Below are positions 25,113-34,908 of a stretch of DNA of 55,796 nt, in pieces; position 1 is the stretch's first letter; every line of letters starts with the position of its first letter. Both the position numbers and the translations under genes were made by a program. The stretch comes from SAR202 cluster bacterium (GTDB lineage: Bacteria; Chloroflexota; Dehalococcoidia; Lucifugimonadales; UBA3495), in contig VFHF01000182.1 of the NCBI GenBank assembly GCA_009392095.1, positions 1 to 55,796 of the forward strand. Reading direction: 5' to 3'. Under the pieces are notes generated by a model. The model did not search any database, was not told where the DNA came from, and worked only from the letters and a program-made list of their open reading frames with translations.

Positions 25113-25412
25113 GGCTTGACCGGCGCCATCAGCGAACCGGCCACCGTTATGTGACGGCCTGGGTTGACGGTGATATAATCACCTACCGTTCGAACAGCCT
25201 GCTGATCACGCCTCATTGAGCGTGTTAAAAAGCAGTCAACTCTGACTGACCAGGCACATACAGCAACCGGCCCGGACGGATTGAACGGCCCTCAAATCCC
25301 GGCATTTCCCGATGCGTTGCCTGAACTAAACTGGCGTCCCAGAAAGTACCAGGGATACAATCACATACCGCTGGCACGTCACTGGAAAGCAATCAGATAG
25401 GAAAATAGACCC
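25113..25412 (+). other. Intergenic spacer and possible long leader before the aminotransferase
   Basis: No gene and no riboswitch class I recognise. A promoter element lies at 25171-25179, leaving about 230 bases of potential untranslated leader before 25413. The leader shows no T-box, glycine or SAM aptamer signature that I could identify by eye. Confidence 0.4.
25171..25179 (+). promoter_or_regulatory. Extended -10 promoter element
   Basis: TGATATAAT, a perfect TGnTATAAT extended -10. A weak -35-like GTGACG lies 17 bases upstream of TATAAT. It is the best promoter candidate for the class V aminotransferase gene. Confidence 0.55.
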
Positions 25413-26522
25413 ATGCAGAGATTCCCTTCCCAAAACCTGAGAACCCCCGGCCCCACGCCCATCCCCAGCGATATCGTCGAGGCTATGACTAATCCGATGA
25501 TCAATCACCGGGGCCCGGAGTTCGACACCCTCCTCAACAAGGCCACCGAGCAGTTGAAGCAGGTGTTTATGACCAAAAACGACCTGTTCATCCTGACGGC
25601 GTCAGGCACCGGGTCTCTTGAGGCATCCATCGTCAATACTTTGTCGCCTGGTGACAGGGTCATCGCCGCCACGGCTGGGGCTTTCGGAGACCGGTTTGTG
25701 GACATGGTCGAGGCTTACGGTGCCGACGTTAAGCGTATGGACTTCGACTGGGGCGGCCCCATAGACCCGGACGACATTCGCAAGGCCCTGCAGGCGGAGC
25801 CCGACATCAAAGCGGTTCTGGTCACCCACAACGAGACATCCACGGGCGTGACCCATCCGGTGGAAGACATCGCCAAGGTTGTGAAGGGTGAGTTCGACAA
25901 ATTACTGTTGGTAGATGCTGTTTCCAGCCTGGGTTGCATACCGTTGCCCGTCGACGCCTGGGACTGCGACATGGTGGGCACCGCCTCGCAGAAGGGGTTC
26001 ATGATTCCCCCAGGCCTGTCTTTCATCAGCGTTAGTGAACGTGCCTGGAAAGCCCAGCAGACCGCCAAGATGCCCCGGTTCTACTTCGACCTGTCCATGG
26101 CCAAAAGCTATCTCCAGACCGGCCAGACTCCGTTCACTCCGAACCTGTCGGCGATGTACGGTCTGAGCCGGGCATTGGACGTCCTTTTGGAAGAAGGTAT
26201 GGAGAACGTGTTCGGGCGCCATCACACTATCGCCCAGTTGACACGCGACGGCGCGCGTGATCTGGGTTTGGAGTTGCTTGTTGCCGATGAGGCGTACGCA
26301 TCGAACACGGTGACTGCCATCAAGGTGCCAGAAGGAGTCGACCAGAAGGCGTTAATGGGTAAGATGCGCACCGAGCATAACGTTGTGCTGGCCGGAGGAC
26401 AGGGCCGGATGAGCGCGGACATTTTCCGCATCGGCCATCTGGGAGCGGTAGCGAAAGAAGACATCACTGAAGTCATGGACGCATTAAAAATCGTTCTGCC
26501 GGAAGTGGGATTCAACCCATAG
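25413..26522 (+). CDS. Class V PLP aminotransferase (alanine-glyoxylate / serine-pyruvate type)
   Basis: A 369-residue fold-type I PLP enzyme of the small alanine-glyoxylate / serine-pyruvate aminotransferase group. It opens with PGPTPIPSD and has the ASGTGSLE phosphate-binding region at about 63-70. LLLVDAVSSLG supplies the PLP-ring aspartate, and the Schiff-base lysine is K194 (ASQKGFM). The full length is typical. Members work in glyoxylate, serine or purine metabolism. The upstream leader carries a strong extended -10 promoter. Confidence 0.9.
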   Translation: MQRFPSQNLRTPGPTPIPSDIVEAMTNPMINHRGPEFDTLLNKATEQLKQVFMTKNDLFILTASGTGSLEASIVNTLSPGDRVIAATAGAFGDRFVDMVEAYGADVKRMDFDWGGPIDPDDIRKALQAEPDIKAVLVTHNETSTGVTHPVEDIAKVVKGEFDKLLLVDAVSSLGCIPLPVDAWDCDMVGTASQKGFMIPPGLSFISVSERAWKAQQTAKMPRFYFDLSMAKSYLQTGQTPFTPNLSAMYGLSRALDVLLEEGMENVFGRHHTIAQLTRDGARDLGLELLVADEAYASNTVTAIKVPEGVDQKALMGKMRTEHNVVLAGGQGRMSADIFRIGHLGAVAKEDITEVMDALKIVLPEVGFNP

Positions 26523-26623
26523 GAATACGCCCGGAGGAATGGGATAATTGGGTTACATAGACGTAATCGCGTGTGTAGCGGTCAAGTTACCCCGGCGTTA
26601 TCGTTCCAGGGGAGGTGCCTGAA

Positions 26624-27094
26624 ATGGCAATTTCTCAACTCGAACAAGCGATGGCTACCCTTAGGTTGGGGTTAGCTGAGATGCGGGCCAAGGAAGACCA
26701 TATGGACGCCTTGGTCAACCAATTCCGGACCCAACTGCGCCGCCTGCCACGCCAGGTAGTCTACGGCCAGACGTCCTTGGAATCGTCCCTGACCGCCATG
26801 GGGGAGATCGAGGAGCGGCTTGAAGACGCCATATCCAACCGGCGCAGGCTGTTGGCTATCAAGGACACGGCCACCCAAGAGCTGGAAGCGTTACAGTTGC
26901 TGAAACGAGTGGACGAGGCGCGTTCCAAGCTTGCTAGCCTGAAGAACGGTAATTCCGCCGATGAAGAAGTCCAGGCGGAGATCAGACAACTGGAAGATTT
27001 CATCGCCGCCAATAGCCGTCAGGCCGAACAGGCTATCACCGAGCGGTTTAAAGAACGGACTGAACGCACCAACGGCGACCGGGCATCTAGCTAA
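26624..27094 (+). CDS. Coiled-coil protein of unknown function
   Basis: A 156-residue almost entirely alpha-helical protein rich in Glu, Gln, Arg and Leu heptads, with no enzymatic motif. I choose the ATG at 26624 because GGGAGGTG lies six bases upstream; a GTG at 26615 would lie inside that site. The composition suggests a structural or adaptor protein. It is followed at once by the convergent DUF1015 gene, seven bases away. Confidence 0.7.
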   Translation: MAISQLEQAMATLRLGLAEMRAKEDHMDALVNQFRTQLRRLPRQVVYGQTSLESSLTAMGEIEERLEDAISNRRRLLAIKDTATQELEALQLLKRVDEARSKLASLKNGNSADEEVQAEIRQLEDFIAANSRQAEQAITERFKERTERTNGDRASS

Positions 27095-27100
27095 CTCCCT

Positions 27101-28384
27101 CTAAAGCTCCCCCTCCAGCCGGTTGATTACCAAGCCAGTAGGCAGCTTGGGGAAGAAGAATGTGGACTTCCGCGGCAACCTTTGCCCGCCGCCCACGATG
27201 CTCTCGAATGCATCCAACGGGAATGGCTTCAGAAGGAAAACCATCTGCAACTCCCCGCTCTCGGCTTGAGCGACCGCTTCTTCATGGTCGTGCATGAAAT
27301 CCAGGTGGTCTAAAGTGGCGTCTCCCAACTCGGGGCGCAGTACCTGTTCCTCAAGGACCCAGGCTTCAGATGTGGCCAGCGCACCCCAGCTAGGCTCAAC
27401 CGCCGACTCTTTCAGCGTCAGCATGGCGGCGCCGCCACTGTCCACCGATGCGAGCAACCGCTGATTGGCTCCCAGGCGGTCTACCTGTTCCACCAAGGCG
27501 TCTGAGTTGCCGGTCAAAGTTTCCGAGTCGAACAATTCGCTTAGCTTGGCCTTGATGTTGGCGAGCTTGTCGGCTGGGACTCCGTTCAGGGTGCGGTGAT
27601 ATCCCAGCACGACCAGTCCGGGGTCGTCGAAGGCAATCAGTGTCATCATGACGAAATTGTGGGCCAGATTTGGCGCTTTGGCCGCGTTGCTCTCGGCGTG
27701 GCGGTCCAGTTGGTACTGCCTAGCTGCTTCGTAGCGGTGGTGGCCATCGGCCAAGTAGATGGGCCGGGAGGCGAAAAATTCACCGATCTGGCTTTGCACG
27801 GCCGGGTCGGTGATGCGCCAAAGGGCAGTGGCGCCGCCGGACTCGTCCGTGGCGTCAAATTCCGGAGCGCCGATCATGATCTCATGATATACGCGGTCCA
27901 ACTCCCCATCGGCGTCACGGTAGATGGACATTATTGGGCTGATATTGGCCGAAAGCGACTCCATCAACCAGACACGGTCTTGGATGGCAGGCGCTTGGGT
28001 GAACTCGTGGGGCAGCACCTGGCGCGCAGCGTAATCTTCTAACCCTACCGATGCGATCAAACCCACCCGCACCATGTTCTTTCCGCATAAAGGGAAGCTG
28101 TGGCGCATCAGGTAGTAGCTGGGCGACTCATCCTGTTGCAGGACTCCATCTTGCCGCCAGCGGTCGAACAGGTTGGAAGTTGCGGCGTATTGTTCCTTGG
28201 CTGAGGTGTTCCAGTCCAGGCCCTCGCCGGCCTCCAGATGGATGACGTTGTACTGGTTCTGGCGCTTGAGCGCTTCCTGGTTCTCCTCGTTAATCATGTC
28301 GTAGGGAGGGCACAGCACCGAGGCCATGTCTCCCACAGTTTCCTGGTTGTACCGCCATCCTCTGAAGGGGCTTACCGCTGCCAT
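27101..28384 (-). CDS. DUF1015-family protein
   Basis: A 427-residue protein of the DUF1015 family. Recognisable blocks are SPFRGWRY and CPPYDMINEE at the N-terminus and the central ADGHHRYEAA, which is the family's hallmark. Members are often annotated as HTH or SpoU-related but have no established reaction; they occur next to serine or amino acid metabolism genes in several phyla. The gene ends next to the coiled-coil gene and starts 208 bases before the divergent argJ. The C-terminus has no special features. Confidence 0.9.
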   Translation of the reverse strand: MAAVSPFRGWRYNQETVGDMASVLCPPYDMINEENQEALKRQNQYNVIHLEAGEGLDWNTSAKEQYAATSNLFDRWRQDGVLQQDESPSYYLMRHSFPLCGKNMVRVGLIASVGLEDYAARQVLPHEFTQAPAIQDRVWLMESLSANISPIMSIYRDADGELDRVYHEIMIGAPEFDATDESGGATALWRITDPAVQSQIGEFFASRPIYLADGHHRYEAARQYQLDRHAESNAAKAPNLAHNFVMMTLIAFDDPGLVVLGYHRTLNGVPADKLANIKAKLSELFDSETLTGNSDALVEQVDRLGANQRLLASVDSGGAAMLTLKESAVEPSWGALATSEAWVLEEQVLRPELGDATLDHLDFMHDHEEAVAQAESGELQMVFLLKPFPLDAFESIVGGGQRLPRKSTFFFPKLPTGLVINRLEGEL

Positions 28385-28527
28385 TCCAACACCTGCGCGT
28401 AATTATTTTTGCTAAATACCCGGTCAATCGTTAGTCTAGTCGCAGGCTCGATTATAGGTTAAGCCCCACGGCCAGTCCACAGCCATAACGGGAAAGAGGG
28501 ATGCCAGGGTGGGCTGGGTTGTGCTTG

Positions 28528-28536
28528 TGATATACT
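28528..28536 (+). promoter_or_regulatory. Extended -10 promoter element before argJ
   Basis: TGATATACT, a TGnTAnAnT element about 57 bases before the argJ start. It lies in the divergent spacer shared with the DUF1015 gene. Confidence 0.5.
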
Positions 28537-28592
28537 CTGTGCTTGCTCAGGCACGGATATAGAGTCTATATAACCCATAAGGAAGGTAGCCC

Positions 28593-29813
28593 ATGGCCGG
28601 CCCAATCAACCACGTAGAAGGCGGCACTATAACCACCGCCAAAGGTTTCAAAGCTGGAGGTACCTACGTGGGTATCAAGACGTTCACCGAAGACAAGATG
28701 GACATGGGACTGCTACTGTCTGACACCCCCTGCGCCGCAGCCGGAGTGTTCACCAAGAGCGCTCTGGTATCGCCGTCGGTCACCGTAAACCGTGAGACCA
28801 TGGCGGCGGGCGGACCGATCCGTGGGATGGTGGTCAATTCCGGCATCGCCAACGCCGGCGTGGGAGAGCAGGGCTACACCGACGCCAAAGAGATGGCCGC
28901 CGTGGCCGCTGCAGGACTGGGCGTGAAGGCTGAAGAAGTATTTGTCTTCAGTACCGGCGTTATCGGCGTTGAGCTGCCCATGACATTGATCAAACAGGGC
29001 GTAGAACAGATCGAGCTGTCTGATGACGGTGGAAACTCGCTGGCCCGGGCCATGATGACCACGGACACCCACACCAAAGAAGCGGCTGTCACGGTCAATG
29101 TTGGAGGCAAGGAGATCAATATCTCCGGTGTGGCTAAGGGTTCTGGAATGATTCACCCCAACATGGCGACGATGCTCTGTTTCGTGGCGACAGACGCCGC
29201 CGTGGAGCAAGACTTTTTACGAAGTATCCTGCCTGATATCGCCGACAGCACCCTGAACATGCTGGACATCGATGGCGACACCAGCACAAACGATAGCCTG
29301 GTGGTCCTGGCCAATGGGGCCGCTGGCAATGCGGTTATATCTGCTGGAAGCGCCGATGCCGACACATTTAGAGACGCCCTGATGGAACTCTTGGTCCAGT
29401 TGACGCGTCAGTTGGCCCAGGACGGCGAGGGCGCCACAACGTTGATCGTCGCAAAAGTTGAGGGCGCAAAGAACATCGCAGACGCTCGCCTGGCGGCCAA
29501 GACCATCACGTCGTCCCTTTTGGTCAAATCAGCGGTTTACGGCGCAGACCCCAACTGGGGCCGGTTGATCATGGCCCTGGGCCGGAGCGGCGCTGAGATG
29601 GTCGAGTCGAAGATAGACCTGTACATCAACGGCGTCTGCATCATGGAGTCCGGCAAGCCAGTGCCATTCGCCCGGGACGCTGTCGTAGCGCTGATGCGGG
29701 GCGATGAAGTCACCTTCGGAGTCAATTTAAATCTTTCGGACGGTCAGGCTACCGCTTGGGGCTGCGACCTCACCGAAGAATACGTGGTCATCAACAGTGC
29801 CTACACCACCTAA
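28593..29813 (+). CDS. argJ: Bifunctional glutamate N-acetyltransferase / ornithine acetyltransferase
   Basis: A 406-residue ArgJ. The autocleavage site is in the block NMATML, with T193 as the nucleophile exposed on the beta chain. The oxyanion-hole block STGVIGVELP lies near 120-129 and KGSGMIHPN precedes the cleavage site. The enzyme recycles acetyl from N-acetylornithine to glutamate, the first and fifth steps of arginine synthesis. AAGGAAGGT is positioned five bases before the ATG. It is the first of four arginine genes on this strand in the window, with argB 216 bases on. Confidence 0.94.
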   Translation: MAGPINHVEGGTITTAKGFKAGGTYVGIKTFTEDKMDMGLLLSDTPCAAAGVFTKSALVSPSVTVNRETMAAGGPIRGMVVNSGIANAGVGEQGYTDAKEMAAVAAAGLGVKAEEVFVFSTGVIGVELPMTLIKQGVEQIELSDDGGNSLARAMMTTDTHTKEAAVTVNVGGKEINISGVAKGSGMIHPNMATMLCFVATDAAVEQDFLRSILPDIADSTLNMLDIDGDTSTNDSLVVLANGAAGNAVISAGSADADTFRDALMELLVQLTRQLAQDGEGATTLIVAKVEGAKNIADARLAAKTITSSLLVKSAVYGADPNWGRLIMALGRSGAEMVESKIDLYINGVCIMESGKPVPFARDAVVALMRGDEVTFGVNLNLSDGQATAWGCDLTEEYVVINSAYTT

Positions 29814-30029
29814 TCCGACTTTCAACACTACTATTGGCCTGACCACCTGTGCTCGCACACGGTTGCGTCCGAGTTCTGAGTAGACATTCGGGCGTGGGAC
29901 GGCCGTCCCTGATAGCAGGGCCAGCGGCAGTCTGATCGCATTTCCGGCGGCTCTTACGGTCCCTATTGGCAGCCGATTCCACACCCATTCGCCCCATCTT
30001 GATTTGAGTATTTTCGTTTGGAGAGATAA

Positions 30030-30872
30030 TTGGCGGGCCAACCGGTAAAAAGCCGTCCATTAGTGGTTAAGATCGGTGGCAGCACCCTGGGTAGTCACGA
30101 CACTAGCCTCCGGGACCTGGTGCGGTTGCAACAGGAAGGGCGTGAAGTGGTGGTGGTCCACGGTGGCGGCAACGTGATATCCCAATGGATGCAGCGCCAA
30201 GGCTTAGCGCCCCAGTTCGTGGGGGGCCTGCGAGTTACCGACGCGCCCAGCCTCGAGATTGTGGTTGCCGTCCTTACCGGACTGATCAACAAAGAACTGG
30301 TATCCCAGATGCACGAGTTGGGAGGTCGGTCAGTGGGCCTCAGTGGCATCGACGGCTGCATGATCGAGGCCAAGATTGGCAACCCGGAACTCGGATTCGT
30401 TGGCGAGGTGACCAGCATCAACAATGAACCGATCAGGGCTCTGCTGGATAATGGGTATATCCCAATGATCGCACCTCTGGGCGTGCACGAACGAGATGGC
30501 TCCGAGAACGCGGGCAGCCCACTCAACATCAATGGCGATACAGTGGCGGGGGAACTGGCCTACGCCTTGGAGGCCGAGCAATTGATCTTTCTGACGGACG
30601 TCACCGGCGTTATGGATGGTGGTGGCCGCGTGATTCGGCGGCTGGACCGGCGCCGGGCCAACATCCTCTTCAACTCAGGCGTGATCCAAGGGGGAATGAT
30701 CCCCAAGCTTTCGGCCTGTCTTCGGGCCCTGGAACGCTCTCCCATTGCAAACATCATTGACGGACGGCAGCCAGATGCACTTCTGGAGTGCGTCCGCGGA
30801 AACTCAAGCGGCACCACGATCATTGAAGATTTCAGAAGCGTCCGCAGACGCGATAATGCAGACGGTGTGTAA
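30030..30872 (+). CDS. argB: Acetylglutamate kinase
   Basis: A 280-residue amino-acid kinase that phosphorylates N-acetylglutamate. It shows VVKIGGSTLG (phosphate-binding), VVVHGGGNVIS (substrate loop), NINGDTVAGELA (acetylglutamate binding) and FLTDVTGVMD. The start is TTG at 30030, with GGAGAG upstream. The following UPF0182 gene is 50 bases away on the same strand, so the arginine cluster is interrupted by an unrelated membrane gene. Confidence 0.93.
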   Translation: MAGQPVKSRPLVVKIGGSTLGSHDTSLRDLVRLQQEGREVVVVHGGGNVISQWMQRQGLAPQFVGGLRVTDAPSLEIVVAVLTGLINKELVSQMHELGGRSVGLSGIDGCMIEAKIGNPELGFVGEVTSINNEPIRALLDNGYIPMIAPLGVHERDGSENAGSPLNINGDTVAGELAYALEAEQLIFLTDVTGVMDGGGRVIRRLDRRRANILFNSGVIQGGMIPKLSACLRALERSPIANIIDGRQPDALLECVRGNSSGTTIIEDFRSVRRRDNADGV

Positions 30873-30922
30873 TCTTATGCGCCAAGCGCTTCTTCATTGA
30901 TCAACTAACGATTACCTAAGCC

Positions 30923-33655
30923 ATGAGCTTTGACCTAACAAACGACTCCGACGAGCCAGAAAGCCCGAACTTGCCGGGAGTCTCGGCTGTCGCTCTCCGA
31001 CGGGCGCGCAATGGATGCATAACCGCCGTTTCCCTACTCTTTGCATTCTTGGTCCTGTGGTGGCTCCGGACGGTCTACACTGATCTGCTGTGGTATGACG
31101 AACTTGGTTACCAAGGTGTGTTCACCAAGATATTGGTGATGAAGATCTGGCTTTTTGTCGGCGGGACAACGGTGACGGCAGCGGCGCTAATCGTCAACTT
31201 CTACTTCACTTTCCGGTTTTCCCGAGGCCCTTCCACCCTTCCTGTTACCGAAGAGACCATGCGGCTATTGCGGGCCCTCTTGGTGGCGGCCGTCGTGATT
31301 ACGGTTTTGACGGCTGCGCCGGTTTTCGGATCAGCCGCAGCTGGCCGCTGGGAAGTCTTTTTGCTGTTCCTGAACAAAGTATCTTTTGGTGTTTCGGACG
31401 CCGAATTCGGCCAAGACCTTTCCTTCTTCATCGTAACCGTGCGCATGCTGAATTTCGTGCAGGTCTGGGTTATGGGCATACTGATCGTGTCGGTCGTGAT
31501 GTCTTTGTTTCTCTATGCGGGGATCTACGGCCTAAGAGGTTTGAACTTCTTCCTGGCGCCTAGGATGCTGAAACACATAGGAATCCTGGGCGGTCTGCTA
31601 ATGTTGAGCATCGCCAGCGGGCATGTCCTTGTTATCTACGACTTGGTTCTGTCCTCGGGCGGATTGGTGGCTGGAGCGGGGTATACGGACATTCACGCCC
31701 GGATACCGGTTCTCTGGCTGATGACCGCCATCGCGACTCTTGGCGCGGCCGCTTTCTTCGCCAGCCATTATTTCGGTGGTCTACGGCTGATGGCCGGGGC
31801 TTTCAGCCTTTGGGTCATTATGGTTTTGTTGGCCAACCTGGCCTTCCCCGCTTTGTTCCAACGCTTCCAGGTGGACCCGAACCAGTTTGAACGCGAACAG
31901 GTCTACATAGATCGGAACATCGAGGCCACCCGGGCTGCTTACCAATTGGACCAAGTTGAACAGGTCGCCCTTCCAACGGTCGGTGATATAGATGCCGATG
32001 TGGTGGCTAACAACCTGCCGGTCATTGAGAACATCAGGTTGTGGGATGTGGAACCGTTGCAGGATGCCTATAACCAACTCCAATTTATGGAGCTTTACTA
32101 TAACTTCCTGAACATGGACTCGGACCGGTACATATTGGATGGGAAGCTGCGCCAGGTGCTTCTAGCAGCGCGGGAATTGGACCCAGAAAACCTGCCGGCA
32201 GACGCCCGAAACTGGGTAAACCGTAGGCTCCAGTACACCCACGGCTTCGGCGTCGCCATGAGTCCGGCCATCGGCTTTACTCCGGAAGAGGGACGCCCGG
32301 AGTTTTTCATACAGGACATCCCAATCCGCGGTGAGATTCCAATAGAACGGCCGGAGATTTACTACGGCGAATCCCCAGCGCCCTTCGCCATCGTGAACAG
32401 CTCGGCCCCCGAGATCGATCCTTCGGGCAGTGACCTGCATTACCAGGGAGAGGGCGGGGTGGACCTGGGTGGCACCTTCCGGCGGCTGGCTTACGCCTGG
32501 CAATTCGCCGATATCAACATATTGCTCAGCGACCAGATATCCTCCGGCACCAAGATTCAGTACCGGCGTCAGATCAGCGGCCGGGTCAAGGCGCTGGCAC
32601 CTTTTCTGACTATGGATGAAGACCCTTACCCGGTGGTGGATGGCTCAGGGAAGCTGTGGTGGTTGCAGGATGCGTTCACGACGACCGACCGTTACCCCTA
32701 CTCGACATTTACGGTCAGCGGTTTCAATTACATCCGCAATAGCGTCAAGGCGGTGGTCGATGCTTTCAGTGGCGAGGTGTCCATCTATGTCATGGACCCC
32801 AGCGATCCGCTGCTGCAGATGTACCGCCGAGCCTTCCCGGAATTGTTCTTGGACTTTGACGAGATGCCCTCTGAGCTCCAAGCCCACATCCGCTACCCCA
32901 ACGGTCTGTTCTCGGTCCAGGCGGAAATGTACCTGCGTTATCACGTCACCGATACCCAGGTGTTCTTCAACCAGGCCGACCAGTGGGCAATACCCGAGGA
33001 CAGCCGCTTTGGCAGGCGAGGAGTTGAGGTCCACCCGTCATACCTAATGTTGCAGATGCCTGGCGGCGATAGCGAAGAGTTTGTGTTAATGTTGCCTTTC
33101 AGTCCGGCCGGCGAGAAAAAGAACCTGGTCGGTTGGCTAACGGCCCGGAACGACGGCGTTCATTACGGCAAGCTAAATGCCTTCACGGTGCCTAAAGACC
33201 CGCAGGTCCATGGGCCCAGTCAAGTGGAAGCCCGGATTGAAAATGACCCGTTAATTTCCCAGCAATTCACGTTGTGGGGAGGAGAAGGAGAGGGGTCACG
33301 CATTGTCAGAGGGCAGCTGCTGGTCATACCGGTGGGCGATGCGATAATCTATGTGGAGCCTCTGTATCTCCAATCAGAAGCGCTGGCATTTCCAGAGCTC
33401 AAAAAGGTTATCCTAGCCGACGGCAGTAACGTGGTTATGGCGGACAGCGTTGGAGGGGGGTTGGCGATGCTGCTGGAGGGTAAGGCGCCTTCTGATGTCG
33501 TGCCTATTGGGTCGGGTGTGGAAGGCCAGGCGACTCCGAACTCGGAAGACTTGCGGGTAATCGAGCATGCAGTCACCGAACTGGACGAGGCCTTGAAAGA
33601 TATCCAAGAGGCTGTAGAACGCCTACGAGAGTCCTTAGAAAAGGACCCGAAATGA
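30923..33655 (+). CDS. UPF0182-family large membrane protein
   Basis: A 910-residue protein of the UPF0182 family. The N-terminal third has seven or so transmembrane helices, and the rest is a large soluble region rich in beta strands, typical of this family of unknown function. The C-terminal 40 residues are a charged helix. It is common in Actinobacteria and Chloroflexi. It lies between argB and argD with short gaps, so it is probably part of the same transcript, but nothing links it to arginine chemistry. Confidence 0.92.
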   Translation: MSFDLTNDSDEPESPNLPGVSAVALRRARNGCITAVSLLFAFLVLWWLRTVYTDLLWYDELGYQGVFTKILVMKIWLFVGGTTVTAAALIVNFYFTFRFSRGPSTLPVTEETMRLLRALLVAAVVITVLTAAPVFGSAAAGRWEVFLLFLNKVSFGVSDAEFGQDLSFFIVTVRMLNFVQVWVMGILIVSVVMSLFLYAGIYGLRGLNFFLAPRMLKHIGILGGLLMLSIASGHVLVIYDLVLSSGGLVAGAGYTDIHARIPVLWLMTAIATLGAAAFFASHYFGGLRLMAGAFSLWVIMVLLANLAFPALFQRFQVDPNQFEREQVYIDRNIEATRAAYQLDQVEQVALPTVGDIDADVVANNLPVIENIRLWDVEPLQDAYNQLQFMELYYNFLNMDSDRYILDGKLRQVLLAARELDPENLPADARNWVNRRLQYTHGFGVAMSPAIGFTPEEGRPEFFIQDIPIRGEIPIERPEIYYGESPAPFAIVNSSAPEIDPSGSDLHYQGEGGVDLGGTFRRLAYAWQFADINILLSDQISSGTKIQYRRQISGRVKALAPFLTMDEDPYPVVDGSGKLWWLQDAFTTTDRYPYSTFTVSGFNYIRNSVKAVVDAFSGEVSIYVMDPSDPLLQMYRRAFPELFLDFDEMPSELQAHIRYPNGLFSVQAEMYLRYHVTDTQVFFNQADQWAIPEDSRFGRRGVEVHPSYLMLQMPGGDSEEFVLMLPFSPAGEKKNLVGWLTARNDGVHYGKLNAFTVPKDPQVHGPSQVEARIENDPLISQQFTLWGGEGEGSRIVRGQLLVIPVGDAIIYVEPLYLQSEALAFPELKKVILADGSNVVMADSVGGGLAMLLEGKAPSDVVPIGSGVEGQATPNSEDLRVIEHAVTELDEALKDIQEAVERLRESLEKDPK

Positions 33656-33685
33656 CCAAGACCGACAATGGGGAGGACACCCGCA

Positions 33686-34876
33686 ATGACCAAGAGCAGT
33701 GATTGGATCGAAGTTGAGAAGAAGTATTACGCCCAGACGGTACGCCGCCAACCGGTGGTGCTGGTCAAGGGCGAAGGTACCCGTGCTTGGGATGCCGATG
33801 GGAAAGAGTATCTGGACTTCGTGGCCGGTTGGGCTGTGAACCAGTTGGGTCATTGCCATCCGGTGGTGACCAAAGCTATCGCAGACCAAGCCGCAACGCT
33901 GATGCAGGTTTCAAACCAGTTCTACAGCGTGCCCCAACTACAATTGGCCGAGACGCTGGTTGAGAACAGCGCCCTGGACCTAGTGTTCTTCGGCAACAGT
34001 GGGGCTGAGGCCAACGAAGGGGCCATGAAACTGGCCCGCCGTTACGGCAAGCTTAACCGCGACGGCGCCTATGAGATCATCACAACCTTGAATTCGTTCC
34101 ATGGCCGGACCATGGGCACCTTGGCCGCAACCGGACAGCCCCACTACCAGGAGAACTTCACGCCTTTGCAGCCCGGTTTCGTACACGTTGATTACAACGA
34201 CGTTGAAGCCATCATGGAGGCCACCAACGAAAGGACGGCCGCAGTGATGATCGAGCCGGTGCAGGGCGAGGCGGGCGTGATTATTCCCGCTGACGACTAT
34301 CTGCAGCGAATCCGGGACTGGTGCGACAAGCAGGGAATACTGCTGATCTTAGACGAAGTCCAGACTGGCATGGGCCGTCTGGGCAGCCTGTTCGGATACC
34401 AAGAATATGGTATCGAGCCTGATGTCATGACGCTGGCCAAAGGGCTCGGATACGGCGTCCCCATCGGCGCCTTCATGTCCAAAGAGTCCTGCATGGCCTT
34501 GGTGCCGGGCGACCACGGCTCCACATTTGGCGGCAACATGCTGACTACAGCCGCCGCTTATGCGGGAACCAAATTCCTCATCGACAACGACATCCCCGGC
34601 AAGACCAAAGAGATGGAGCCCTACCTTCTGGGACGGCTGAACGACCTGAAGGACCGTTTCTCATTCGTTGCGGAGGTGAGGGGCAAGGGTCTGCTGGCCG
34701 CCATGGAGTTTGAGAGTGATATATCGCCTCAGGTGCTGACAGCAGCCAACGAGGCGGGGCTTCTGCTGAATGCGCCCCGGCCCACCACCATTCGCTTCAT
34801 GCCGCCTCTGACCGTAACTAGAGAAGAGATCGACGGGGCAGTGGAACGCCTGGGTAACGCCCTGGCGACTATCTAG
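33686..34876 (+). CDS. argD: Acetylornithine aminotransferase (class III PLP enzyme)
   Basis: About 396 residues from the ATG at 33686, which has GGGGAGG nine bases upstream; an ATG at 33668 overlaps that site and is less likely. Class III motifs are present: NSGAEANEGAMKLAR, LLILDEVQTGMGR and TLAKGLGYG, whose lysine binds PLP. The enzyme makes N-acetylornithine from the semialdehyde. A small hairpin lies between it and argG. Confidence 0.9.
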   Translation: MTKSSDWIEVEKKYYAQTVRRQPVVLVKGEGTRAWDADGKEYLDFVAGWAVNQLGHCHPVVTKAIADQAATLMQVSNQFYSVPQLQLAETLVENSALDLVFFGNSGAEANEGAMKLARRYGKLNRDGAYEIITTLNSFHGRTMGTLAATGQPHYQENFTPLQPGFVHVDYNDVEAIMEATNERTAAVMIEPVQGEAGVIIPADDYLQRIRDWCDKQGILLILDEVQTGMGRLGSLFGYQEYGIEPDVMTLAKGLGYGVPIGAFMSKESCMALVPGDHGSTFGGNMLTTAAAYAGTKFLIDNDIPGKTKEMEPYLLGRLNDLKDRFSFVAEVRGKGLLAAMEFESDISPQVLTAANEAGLLLNAPRPTTIRFMPPLTVTREEIDGAVERLGNALATI

Positions 34877-34885
34877 CGAACAGTC

Positions 34886-34908
34886 CCTTCCCTCGCGCAG
34901 AGGGAAGG
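34886..34908. promoter_or_regulatory. Intergenic hairpin argD-argG
   Basis: CCTTCCCTC pairs perfectly with GAGGGAAGG around the loop GCGCA. Its right arm includes a GGAAGG that could be the ribosome-binding site for an ATG at 34914. No U-run follows, so it is more likely an mRNA processing or translation-control hairpin than a terminator. Confidence 0.45.

Noticed and set aside
25180..25412. Riboswitch upstream of the aminotransferase
   Set aside because: No recognised aptamer motif could be seen by eye.
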